From Macrothele yani (Eukaryota; Arthropoda; Arachnida; Araneae; Macrothelidae), in NCBI GenBank assembly GCA_039090855.1, contig CM077013.1:142621240-142685239 (forward strand): DNA of 64,000 bases, given 5' to 3'. The notes under the pieces were generated by a model that saw only the letters and a list, made by a program, of their open reading frames with translations, did not search any database and had not been told where the DNA came from. The translations under genes were made by a program, and so were the position numbers. Of this stretch, positions 55,187 through 64,000 are shown piece by piece; the first letter of the stretch is position 1; each line of letters starts with the position of its first letter.

Positions 55187-57032
55187 GGTTGGCGGAAGAC
55201 CGCCACACAGGAAGACTGCCACACGTCTTTCAGCAACTTAGAAAATTGCCACACATCGGAAAACCGCCACACAGGAACACTGCCACACGCTTTTCATTAA
55301 GGGGCCGGGCACAAATTGCTATTCCTTCGAGGAACACTTTGAATGTGTGGCAGTTTTCCAAGTTTCCGAATTATGTGTGGCAGTTTCCCAAGGTGCTTAA
55401 CGACGGGAAGAGCTCTTTTGTTTGTCTGAATTTTCATGTCGGTTCATACTTAGGGCAACTGGCAACAGAAGTCCGAAGGGGTTGATGTATAAAGATTGCC
55501 GTTTCCTGGCCTATTTTGAGAATTGAATTGGGAACTCCAAACAATTATTCTACCAATGTCATATTCACAGCAAATCATATTAATAATGTTGGGCGCGCTT
55601 ACTTAGGCACGAAATATTAATTCACAGGCCCTAGGCTTTTTTAAAAGTTTTGATTCTTTCAATGCCATATTGACAACATTTAAACAGCAAATCAAGTTAA
55701 TAATATTACGCTTTTACTTGGGCACGAAATGTTAATTCATAGGCCCAGACCTAGGGCCTATGAATTAATATTTCGTGTCTAAGTAAAAGTGCAATATTAT
55801 TGCATTTATTTGTTGTGCAAACGTTGTGAATGTGGCATTGATAAAGTAAAAACTAAAAAATGCCTGAGGCATATGAATTAATATTTCGTGCCTAAGTAAA
55901 CCCCAATATTATTGACTTCATTGCTGCGTAAACATTGTGAATATGGCATTGGTAGAATGAAAACTGTCAAAACGGCCTAGGAGTTAATATTTCCTGCCTA
56001 AGTAAAAGCGCAATATTATTACATTTATTTGTTGTGTAAACGTTGTGAATATGACAATGATAATTATGTGTGGCCGTTTTCTTAGGCAGGAAATATTAAT
56101 TCATAGGCCCCAGGCCTAGGCCTTTTTAATAAAAACTGTTAAAAAGGCTTAGGCCTAGGGCCTATGAATTAATATTTCCCTGCCTAAGAAAACGCCCAAT
56201 ATTATTAATTTCATTTTCTGTGTAAACGTTGTGAATATGACATTGGTAGAATGAAACTGGTAAAAGAGCCTAAGCCTAGGCCTCGGGCCTGTGAATAAAT
56301 ATTTCGTGCCTAAATAAAAGCGCAATATTATTAACTTGATTTGATATATAAACTCCGTGAATATGACACTGGTAGAATAAAAACTGCTAAAAAGGCCTGT
56401 GGTCTAGAACTTTAATATTTAGTGCCTAAGTAAAAGCGCAATCCTATTGACTTGATTTGACACGTAAGCGTTATGAATATAAATTCGGCGGATTAAAAGC
56501 TGTTAAAACGGCCGAGGTGTAATGCTTATGAATTAATTAAGTAAAAGAAAAATATTACAAATTTGACATGTTATGTAAATATTTAGTGCCTAAGTAAAAG
56601 TGCAGCGTTATTAAAAAATCTCATCTTATTGTCCTTTCCTAAACACAGCAATTTTCGCTTGGATTATATAGAACGTTTTCTCGAAATTTGTTTGGAGTTC
56701 CTCATTCAATTATCAATATAGGCCAGGAAACGATAATCTTTATACGCCCCCTCCCCCTCGAACTTCTGTGGCCAGTTGCCCTAAGTATGAACCGACATAA
56801 AAATTCAGACAAACAAAAGAGCTCCTTCCCATCGTTAGGCACCTTGGGAAACTGCCACACATAATTCAGAAACTTGGAAAACTGCCAAACATTCAAAGTG
56901 TTCCTTGGAGGAATAGCAATTTGTACCCGGCCCCTTAATGAAAAGCGTGTGGCAATTTTCCTGCGTGGCAATCTTCCGGTGTGGCAGTTTTCTTGTGTGG
57001 CAGTTTTTCTGTGTGGCGGTTTACAGTGAACC
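55187..57032. mobile_element. Foldback-type element with long inverted ends
   Basis: The left about 370 bp (CCGCCACACAGGAAGACTGCC, then TTTTCATTAAGGGGCCGGG and TTCATGTCGGTTCATACTTAGG) are repeated in reverse at 56690-57032. The middle is an array of about nine ~120-bp units, some forward and some inverted, sharing TAGGCACGAAATATTAATTCA, AGGCCTAGGCC and GCGCAATATTATT(G/A)A. Two switch points form strong palindromes, near 55750 and 56130. No transposase is encoded. The architecture is that of FB/Galileo-like foldback elements; which transposase mobilises it is unknown. Confidence 0.75.
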
Positions 57033-58039
57033 ATGTACAATATCACGGGCCGGCCCTGACTGCGGGGCAATAGGTTTGCAAAGAATCTGCTAGCAAGCTG
57101 TTGCTAAGAAAAGAGTGTCGGGTTTCCAAATGATGCCTCTGTTTTGTAAACTGTAGTCTGGTAGAGTGTACGATTTGCTGCAGCATGCACGCTAAATGTC
57201 TGCACTTATTTCCGCGCAACATGTGCGGACGTCCGGAACTGTATCTGCACTGCTGTGTCCATCATGACACCATGGGGTGCATAGCGTTGCACTCTGCTGG
57301 GTTGGCGTAACCTCAGGGTACTGCATTCCAGCTTTACAGATATCGATTATTCAATTTTCTCAGAGTTCAGCAATTTCCCATATGGATTGTCGTTTCCTTC
57401 CCCGGGCATATAGAGAAGTTCGGACATTGTGCTCGACCTCTATTCTCTTACTTTCTATATTCTGTTCGCTATGACGAACCGAAATAACTCATTCTACGTG
57501 AATGCTTTTCATTTACAAGCCACAAATCAGAAAAGAAATAAATTTTGTACTAGTACAAATATGTGTACATAATGGTTGTTTGGAGTAACAAATAAACTTA
57601 ATCTTCCGCTTGGGAAAAAAGCATCACTCCTTTAGGCTGCAACCGTACTATTGTAATATCGTAAATATTAACTTTGGGTGCATTAGACATATTTATCATA
57701 CTCTAAAATTTGTATTCAAAGGAAATTTTGTGTATATAAAAATGTTGAAAAGCTATTATGCGCTAAATAAAATTTTCACCAATGCATAACAACATAATAC
57801 TATTTACAAGCTGCGTGCATAAATTAATTCGTACTCGTGGATTATCAGTTGAAAAACATTCGCTTCCCAACACAGAAAATATCTTCGAAACTCACTTTCT
57901 ATCCTTGGTACAAAAATGTTATTTGAAAAACCATTGCGTTTTGGAATATAACCTAGCAAACTACTCGTCACTTATTTTGTGAGCAAGTGTTTTCCAGAAA
58001 TATTATTTATTGAAAACACATCACGGACAGGTTTTTATG
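57033..58039. other. Intergenic stretch without a recognised gene
   Basis: No recognised element or coding motif. It ends at the left target duplication of the RTE element. Confidence 0.4.
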
Positions 58040-58053
58040 CCACTAATGTATAT

Positions 58054-61000
58054 CATCATCATCATCATCATCATTGTCAACCATTATCAATCCACTGCTG
58101 GACGAAGGTCTCCCCAAGTTTCCTCCACAACGGTCTGTCTTGTGCCAGTCTCCTCCATGTCACTCCCGCATATTTACGAATTTCATCCACCCATCTCCCA
58201 TGTGGTCTTTTTCTGGGTCTTTTCCTGTCCCTTGGAATCCAATCTAAAATTTCGGCTGTCCATCTATGGTCTGCCCTTCTGGCAGTATGTCCAGCCCATT
58301 GCCATTTCAGGGATTTAACTCTGATCATGATGTCTTCCACTCTCGTCATTTTTCGGATCCACGAGTTCCTCTTCTTATCTCTCCTGGTTATACCAAGCAT
58401 GCACCTCTCCATGCTTCTTTGAGTTGTCTGCAGCCTTTGTATGTCTCTTTTAGTTAAGGTCCACGTCTCTGCACCATACGTAAGCACTGGAAGGATGCAT
58501 TGATCAAACACTTTTCTTTTAAGACATAATGGCATATTGCTCTTGAAAATTATGCTGTTTCTTCCAAAAGCTCTCCAGGCAAGTTTTGTACGTCGATTAA
58601 TTTCTTCATCAATGTGACCCTCACTTGATATCTGCTGTCCAAGATAAACATATGTATCAGTTATCTCCAGTTTTTCTCCATCAATCGATAAATCTTCATT
58701 TCTTGTAAAAGCATTGAACATCACTTTTGTCTTCTGAAAGTTCATTTTTAATCCCACTTCTTTACTCTTGTCAGCAAGTTCCTGGATCATACTCTGCAGC
58801 TCTGATGGGGTAGTTGCAAAAATGACTACGTCATCAGCAAAACGAAGGTGGGTTAGATAATCTCCATTAATCTTTATCCCTTTGTTTTCCCAGTTCAGTG
58901 ATTGAAAGACATTTTCCAATGTGGCATTAAAGAGCTTCGGAGATATGGTGTCACCTTGTCTCACTCCCTTTCCAATTTTTATGTGTGTTGTATTTTCAAA
59001 CAGCCGAATCTTTGCACTTGCATTTTCATAGATGTTATTAATAATATTAATGTACGCATCTTCAATACCGCAGGATTTCAGAGCCGTGGTAACTGCTGAT
59101 GGTTTCACCGAATCAAAGGCTTTTTCATAATCGATAAAAGCCATGCACAATGGAAGTTCATATTCCCTCGCTCTTTCAATTAGTTCTCTCAGTACGTGGA
59201 TATGATCTATTGTGCTGTAGCCACTCCTGAATCCAGCTTGTTCTCTCGGTTGAGCCATGTCCAGTGTTACCTTCAAGCGGTGTGAAAGAACTTTAGTGAA
59301 GATTTTATAAACCACTGATAGGAGGCTGATAGGTCTGTAGTTCCTGAGATCCTCAATGTCACCTTTTTTATGTAGCAGGATCATTGTAGCGTTGTTCCAA
59401 TCCTCAGGAATCTTCCCTTCATTAAGGCATCGAGTGAAAATTTGGGCGAGTACTGTTTCAATTTCTCCACTTGCTTCTTGTATGATGTCTATAGTAATTC
59501 CATCTTCTCCTGGAGCTTTCCCCCGCTTCATGTTCTTGATTGCATGAGCAACTTCTGCTGGGAGGACTGGAAGAACTCTGGTACCTTTCATGATGTCTGG
59601 AGTACATGTATCATCCCTTTCATATAATTTGGAGTAGAAATCTTTCACTCTTGTCAAAATTTCGCCTCTATTTCTTGTTATAGAACCATCTTCTTTTTTC
59701 AGAGCCATAATCTGTTTTCTTCCCTTACTGAGATGTCCCTTTGCTATCTTAAGGCTTTGGTTGTTTTCAATTGCTTTCCTCACTAGCTCACAGTTGAATT
59801 TCCTTACATCTTCAGTGATACTTTTTCGTGTTGTCTTGCATAGCTCTATATATTCCACTTTGGAAGTCACATCTTCTTTAGTTGTCCTCATCTCTCTTCT
59901 TTTTTGCATCAACATTTTGGTTTTTCCTGATAATTTGTTCACATGCAACTTGTTCTTAGACCCAGCTAATTTTGTTGCTGTTTCCATTAGAGCTTTGGTT
60001 ACTTTTCTGTTAACTTCCGAAATATCCACTTCTTCCGATGTTAGGCCTTCTAAAGCAGAGAATCTGTTCTTCAGTTCCAACTTGAAAGTATTATGGTGTT
60101 TTTTAAGGTTGGTTATGTCAATACATTTTGTTTGTCTTATGAGCTTGCCACGTTCCAGTTTAGTGTTGAGGTGCATCTTACATCTCACCAATCTATGGTC
60201 ACTACCTGTGTTGAACTTGTTCAGCACACTGCAGTCTTCGATGACGAATTTTTTGTTACACATAATAAAATCAATTTCACTTGTCGTCCCAATTGGATGT
60301 CTCCATGTCCATTTCCTGTGTGGCTTTTTCTTGAAAAAGGAGTTCAAGATGAAAAATCCTTCTGCCTCTGCAAACTCAACGAGAGTATTTCCACGCTGGT
60401 TTCTGTTGCCGTGACCGAATTTACCTACTGAAGTTTCATTCTGTTGCCGTTGCCCTATTTTTGCATTGAAATCTCCCATAATTATCTTCAAGTGCTGCTT
60501 ACCTTTATTATTTAGATGACGAATTTCCTCATAAAATTCTTCAATTTCTTCTTCAGGATGACTTGTGGTGGGTGCATAAGTTTGAATAATCTGAGCCTGG
60601 TATCTACTCGATAGTTGGATAACGAGTCGTGCAGCTCTGTCAGAGGAACTTTCAACTTCTACCACTTTATCCTTCAGTTTCTTGTTTATTATAAATCCAA
60701 CACCACTAGTTCTGCCAGTATCTGTCCCACGATAATAGAAGAGATGTCCACTTTTCAGTTCAATGAGATCTTCTCCTTTTCTCCTTACCTCACTTAGCCC
60801 GACGATGTCCCACTTGATCCTTTGTAGTTCCTCTTCCAATTCAAGAAGCCTTGAATCAGAAGATAGGGAGCGTCCGTTATAGGTAGCCAAGGTCAGCATC
60901 AAATGGCAGCCTAGTCCGGTCCTCCGGGGATTCTTAGCACCCTCTGCCTTCATGTCGCACTGGCCGCTGCCTTGGCCAGGTACATTCCAGCTGCCGGAGA

Positions 61001-61239
61001 CTGAGGGCCAAGATTTAAGTTGTAGAGTCATTTTGGAGGTGTTTGGCCATAACTCACCACGCTGGCCAAGCGGGTTGGTGAGTGTGGGATAGCATTTCCT
61101 CTGATCCCGATGGTATAGTTATACCGCTATTGGCGGTCGCCAGAGCCCCTTTAGTGGGAACAGGATGCACCACGAGAAGGCGGGGTTGACATTTGTCAAG
61201 GAGAGGCTGTGATGTTACGCATCATCTGACCTTACATCC
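58054..61239 (-). mobile_element. Full-length RTE-clade LINE with 14-bp target duplication
   Basis: CCACTAATGTATAT flanks the element exactly on both sides (58040-58053 and 61240-61253). On the minus strand it has a 5' UTR of about 208 bp (61239-61032), a single ORF and a 3' UTR of only about 20 bp ending in an (ATG)n tract, seen here as CATCATCATCATC at 58054. Short 3' UTR, microsatellite tail and one ORF are hallmarks of the RTE/BovB group. Two older fragments of the same family are at 7.75-9.09 and 41.64-41.83 kb. Confidence 0.95.
58077..61031 (-). CDS. RTE retrotransposon ORF: APE endonuclease and reverse transcriptase
   Basis: The ORF is 984 residues and uninterrupted. The APE-type endonuclease (about 45-285) shows LTLATYNGRSL, IVGLSEVRRKG (Glu), QTYAPT, IIMGDFNAKIG (Asp and Asn), EIDFIMC and TGSDHRLV (catalytic His). 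The reverse transcriptase (about 480-790) shows GKAPGEDGI, LLHKKGDIEDLRNYRPISLL, EQAGFRSGYSTIDHI, MAFIDYEKAFDSV (first Asp), GVRQGDTISPKLF and RFADDVVIF (FADD, about 731-734). A C-terminal WAGHTARR and RWVDEIRKYAG region follows. The length and order match RTE-clade proteins, often annotated as craniofacial development protein 2-like. All visible catalytic residues are kept. Upstream methionines are weakly supported; MLTLATYNGRS near residue 45 is an alternative start. Nothing indicates a host role. Confidence 0.96.
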   Translation of the reverse strand: MTLQLKSWPSVSGSWNVPGQGSGQCDMKAEGAKNPRRTGLGCHLMLTLATYNGRSLSSDSRLLELEEELQRIKWDIVGLSEVRRKGEDLIELKSGHLFYYRGTDTGRTSGVGFIINKKLKDKVVEVESSSDRAARLVIQLSSRYQAQIIQTYAPTTSHPEEEIEEFYEEIRHLNNKGKQHLKIIMGDFNAKIGQRQQNETSVGKFGHGNRNQRGNTLVEFAEAEGFFILNSFFKKKPHRKWTWRHPIGTTSEIDFIMCNKKFVIEDCSVLNKFNTGSDHRLVRCKMHLNTKLERGKLIRQTKCIDITNLKKHHNTFKLELKNRFSALEGLTSEEVDISEVNRKVTKALMETATKLAGSKNKLHVNKLSGKTKMLMQKRREMRTTKEDVTSKVEYIELCKTTRKSITEDVRKFNCELVRKAIENNQSLKIAKGHLSKGRKQIMALKKEDGSITRNRGEILTRVKDFYSKLYERDDTCTPDIMKGTRVLPVLPAEVAHAIKNMKRGKAPGEDGITIDIIQEASGEIETVLAQIFTRCLNEGKIPEDWNNATMILLHKKGDIEDLRNYRPISLLSVVYKIFTKVLSHRLKVTLDMAQPREQAGFRSGYSTIDHIHVLRELIERAREYELPLCMAFIDYEKAFDSVKPSAVTTALKSCGIEDAYINIINNIYENASAKIRLFENTTHIKIGKGVRQGDTISPKLFNATLENVFQSLNWENKGIKINGDYLTHLRFADDVVIFATTPSELQSMIQELADKSKEVGLKMNFQKTKVMFNAFTRNEDLSIDGEKLEITDTYVYLGQQISSEGHIDEEINRRTKLAWRAFGRNSIIFKSNMPLCLKRKVFDQCILPVLTYGAETWTLTKRDIQRLQTTQRSMERCMLGITRRDKKRNSWIRKMTRVEDIMIRVKSLKWQWAGHTARRADHRWTAEILDWIPRDRKRPRKRPHGRWVDEIRKYAGVTWRRLAQDRPLWRKLGETFVQQWIDNG

Positions 61240-61253
61240 CCACTAATGTATAT

Positions 61254-63750
61254 ATATATATATATATATAATCTTTTTATAAACCCATTTATTCTTTGCA
61301 GGGAAATATTAGCGATTCCCTAATTTTTTCTTCTCTAATTTTCGAAACAACCTAGATGCTGATACAAATTTGCAAAATGCGGCTAGCGGACGAAATCTGT
61401 CCCAACTAATGTAACGGAAGAAATATGCACCGATATATTCGACCATTAGGCTCTCTGTATGAAACTAAAAATGTTAACATTATGAACTTCGTAATTATGT
61501 GCTTGGTTTATTCCTCTGTAGTACTGGAGAAATACTTATTGATGTGGGCCAGTACTATGCCCATAGCACAGATGCTTTATATTTCAAGTCACGTGTAATT
61601 TCTTGATTGCAAGCGCAATCGGAGCACAACATCCTATACTCTAAAGAGAATTTACAAGAAATTCAATCTAGGTTGAAGAAAATGGCTTATTGGCAAGGCA
61701 CCTGCTGATGTCTTTTGGACGACATTCATATGCTATCAGGCATTACTGGTAAGAAAGTGCACGTATAAAACAGTGAAACTGCAAAAGGATAGAGTAAAAA
61801 TGAATATATGACTTTAAAAATAGCGAAAAAAGATAAAATAGTAAAGTAAATTTCCTCCTTCACCGTTATATGTTAAAATTTGAATTATTTATCAGTTCCC
61901 CTTTGCTGTCATATATCACTAAAACGACGTTGTAAAGGAAATGTACTGAGCTTTCCCCTTGGGAAACATGGGGGTGAGGAAGGAGGGTAGGGAGCCAGGG
62001 ATTTGTAGGGAGCTGTAAACTGATCCTGCATCTGATAAGGGAAAGTGGTCATGACACTAAGACCCCCACAAGAAGGGGATAGGAAATAACCGTGCGATTT
62101 TCAGCGCCACCTATGAGCAGAAGCTTTACGTCAGACATGCCTTTATATCCACCTTAAGACCTGGGGTCAGACACTCCCTTCCTAAAATCCTCTACATATT
62201 ATCATTTGATCATGATCCTTCCTACTTCAGAAACCGAAATTTTGTTTCAGAAAACAAATGATGTTATGATGAAAGTGGGTTTGATTGTAAATTAACGTTA
62301 TTATTCGAAAATGCGGCTATCAGCAGCGATGCTGACTCCCCCTCCCTCCTACGAAGCTTAGAAGAGGCACAGCACCTCCAAAAATCGAAAATTTAGGTTA
62401 CGCTAGTATTCTAAAGAAAAAAATCTACATTTGAGATGCAATTCTTAGTAGAACACCCACTCTCCGCCTTCAAATGGAGCAGCAGAAAACCCCACAAATT
62501 ACGCAAGTGAGTTTATTTGGTAACATTACTGATCGAAAGTACAGTTAACAACATCAAAAATGGCTTTTGGTCTCTCTCACTCCGCAAAGCCCCGCAGAGG
62601 TACATTACCTTCAAAAATAGAATTTATGTCACTCTAGTTAGTACACTATGAAACATTTTTCTACGTACATGAGCAATTTTCCGGCGAAAGTCAATGTATC
62701 ACATTTCAGTGTCTAACACCTTCCACCAATCAGGAATTTATCCACACACCACTAACACACGCTCAACACACCCCAAAATTTCCTCAACACGCTCATAAGT
62801 AAAACCTCAACACCTCTCCATTTGGACGTATGTAACATACACATACAGAAGTATATATATTTATATACTTTTTCATTTTTGTGTTATTCCTCCTTATTGT
62901 CATATAGCACAGCTGTCAACAGAAGTTAGCATTTAAATGAATTTCTCAGATTTAACTTAAAGTATCTTCTACCATATTGCAATATTTTTTTTCTTAATTT
63001 GAAGTCTATGTATGAAGAAGTCATGTATCTTTTTTGCTTTTTCTCGTTCAATTCATATGTTTAAAGTCAGTCATTGCAACCATAAAACATTTGCGTTTAT
63101 TTCTTCATTTTAGTGTGATACCTATTTACAGGTATACTTCTGAATCATGTCAGAATACATAAGATTTGTGAAAATATCAATATCTACTGTTTCAGCAACC
63201 CATGGTAGTACATCTTTGCTCTAGCCTTGCTTTCGGAAGCATTTAGACATGAGAGATACAAAAATAAAAACCGCACAAAAATAAATTAACCTGTGCGTAG
63301 ATTTTGGAAAAAGGTTTTCCAGTTATAACCGTTCTTTACTAAAAACAATTCAGCCGTTCTCCATTTTTTTATCCTGGGTTTAAAGTCTAATTATTTCACT
63401 ATGCGAATTTTCAGCCTTCAAAAAATTTAAAATTTCTTTTCATCCAACACCTCCTCTCCAAATCTTTTTGCCCCCCTCCCTAAAGGAAATTCTTGCCACC
63501 AACGCATCAATCAAACTAAATCTAGCAGTAGAACCCACCCTGTGAAACCAAATTTTAGTACCAGAGTAAAAATCAGTGAAGTTGGTCAGTTTGGAAACTA
63601 ATATTAGTAATCGAAAATGCAGTTATCAACAAACGGCAATTCCTTAACAGCAATGATTATCCTTTAACACAGTTGGTATACGCTCCGTTGGCTGGTCTGG
63701 CGGAAATTAACTCATAAAGCAAGAATTATTTGGGTAACAATAACGATCTT
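61254..63750. other. Intergenic stretch with repeats
   Basis: It begins with a TA run. It contains a tail of SINE family 2 (CTTAAGACCTGGGGTCAGAC, 62151-62200) and copies of the dispersed GATCGAAAATGC repeat at 62230-62335, 62530 and 63600. No gene is recognised. Confidence 0.45.
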
Positions 63751-64000
63751 ATGTGTATGAATTTACCGGGTATCAGTCTCCCGCGCACCAGTTTGCCAGG
63801 TAACTATCTCTCTGGTACGAGTTTTCTGAAAAGTTTGCTTTACGAAAATGTCGTGATTGCTTCAATTTATGAAATAATTTACGAATTTGAAGATAAAAAA
63901 GTATACATTAAAATAACTAGAAGTAGTGAAGCTGATGCTAAAGCCAGAATTTCAGACATTAAAATTGAACAGATAACAGTAGGAGATAAAACTGCGTGTG
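63751..64000 (+). CDS. Edge-truncated ORF with pentapeptide-like periodicity
   Basis: From ATG at 63751 the frame stays open for 83 codons and runs off the window; the last upstream stop is TAA at 63715. The first part falls into fives with Leu at the second place: NLPGI, SLPRT, SLPGN, YLSGT, SFLKS, LLYEN. It then becomes a charged, strand-like sequence (YEIIYEFEDKKVYIKITRSS, then EADAKARISDIKIEQITVGD). The pattern is that of pentapeptide-repeat proteins, but only five or six repeats are seen and the segment adjoins a dispersed repeat. It could be an exon, a mobile-element gene or a transferred gene. I cannot name it. Confidence 0.4.
   Translation, partial: MCMNLPGISLPRTSLPGNYLSGTSFLKSLLYENVVIASIYEIIYEFEDKKVYIKITRSSEADAKARISDIKIEQITVGDKTAC

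Noticed and set aside
57979..58422. Plus-strand ORF with a run of histidines
   Set aside because: The His run comes from the (CAT)n tail of the RTE element and the rest is the antisense of its ORF.
59761..60414. 217-codon plus-strand ORF
   Set aside because: It lies wholly within the RTE coding sequence on the opposite strand and has no motif of its own.

Overview
The window looks like nuclear DNA from an animal, most likely an arthropod and probably an insect with a large, repeat-rich genome. The evidence is a spliced gene with GT-AG introns of 7 and 12 kb, tRNA-derived SINEs, and RTE, jockey, Tc1/mariner, hAT and P/THAP transposons. The species is not identifiable by reading alone. There is no operon, no CRISPR array and no bacterial gene organisation.

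One host gene is clear. A FAM120-family gene (constitutive coactivator of PPAR-gamma-like) runs on the minus strand from its start codon at 27297 to at least 6428. Three exons are visible: 27297-26647, 14199-14035 and 6623-6428. They encode the first 337 residues of the protein. Later exons must lie beyond the left edge or are too diverged to see. A CpG-rich promoter with an NRF1-type palindrome lies just upstream at about 27.3-27.65 kb. A possible first exon of a THAP-domain gene sits on the plus strand at 34174-34256, next to a decayed THAP/P-type transposase that points the other way.

Nearly everything else is mobile DNA, much of it nested.
1-6.4 kb: hAT termini, Tc1 and other DDE transposase remnants, a SINE, and a jockey-like LINE 3' end.
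6.6-14.0 kb (FAM120 intron 2): an RTE fragment split by a small hAT element carrying a 47-bp hairpin, a Penelope-like scrap, two SINEs and a Tc1 remnant.
14.2-26.6 kb (intron 1): a hAT element with an 8-bp target duplication (14288-17222) holding a SINE; a degraded second copy of the 42-49 kb hAT family; and a hAT-like element (21630-24588) sitting inside a second tRNA-derived SINE.
29.9-39.5 kb: a MITE, a mariner remnant, the THAP/P pseudogene, a LINE ORF1 with an out-of-frame 35-bp minisatellite, a hAT fragment with a local inverted duplication in its coding sequence, and a second mariner/IS630 remnant.
40.6-42.3 kb: a foldback-type half element, an RTE fragment and a stray hAT end.
42481-49122: a complete hAT element with an 8-bp target duplication (AGCTACAA) that contains a complete Tc1 element and two SINEs.
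53.0-54.5 kb: a second Tc1 copy. 55.2-57.0 kb: a foldback element with long inverted ends. 58054-61239: a full-length RTE retrotransposon with one intact 984-residue ORF and a 14-bp target duplication. It is the only element here that looks able to move by itself.
63751-64000: an open frame with pentapeptide-like periodicity that runs off the right edge.

The sequence shows a clear order of events. SINEs and Tc1 elements entered older hATs, a hAT-like element entered an older SINE, and the intact RTE insertion is probably recent. Paralogous copies in the same window supply several of the unoccupied target sites.
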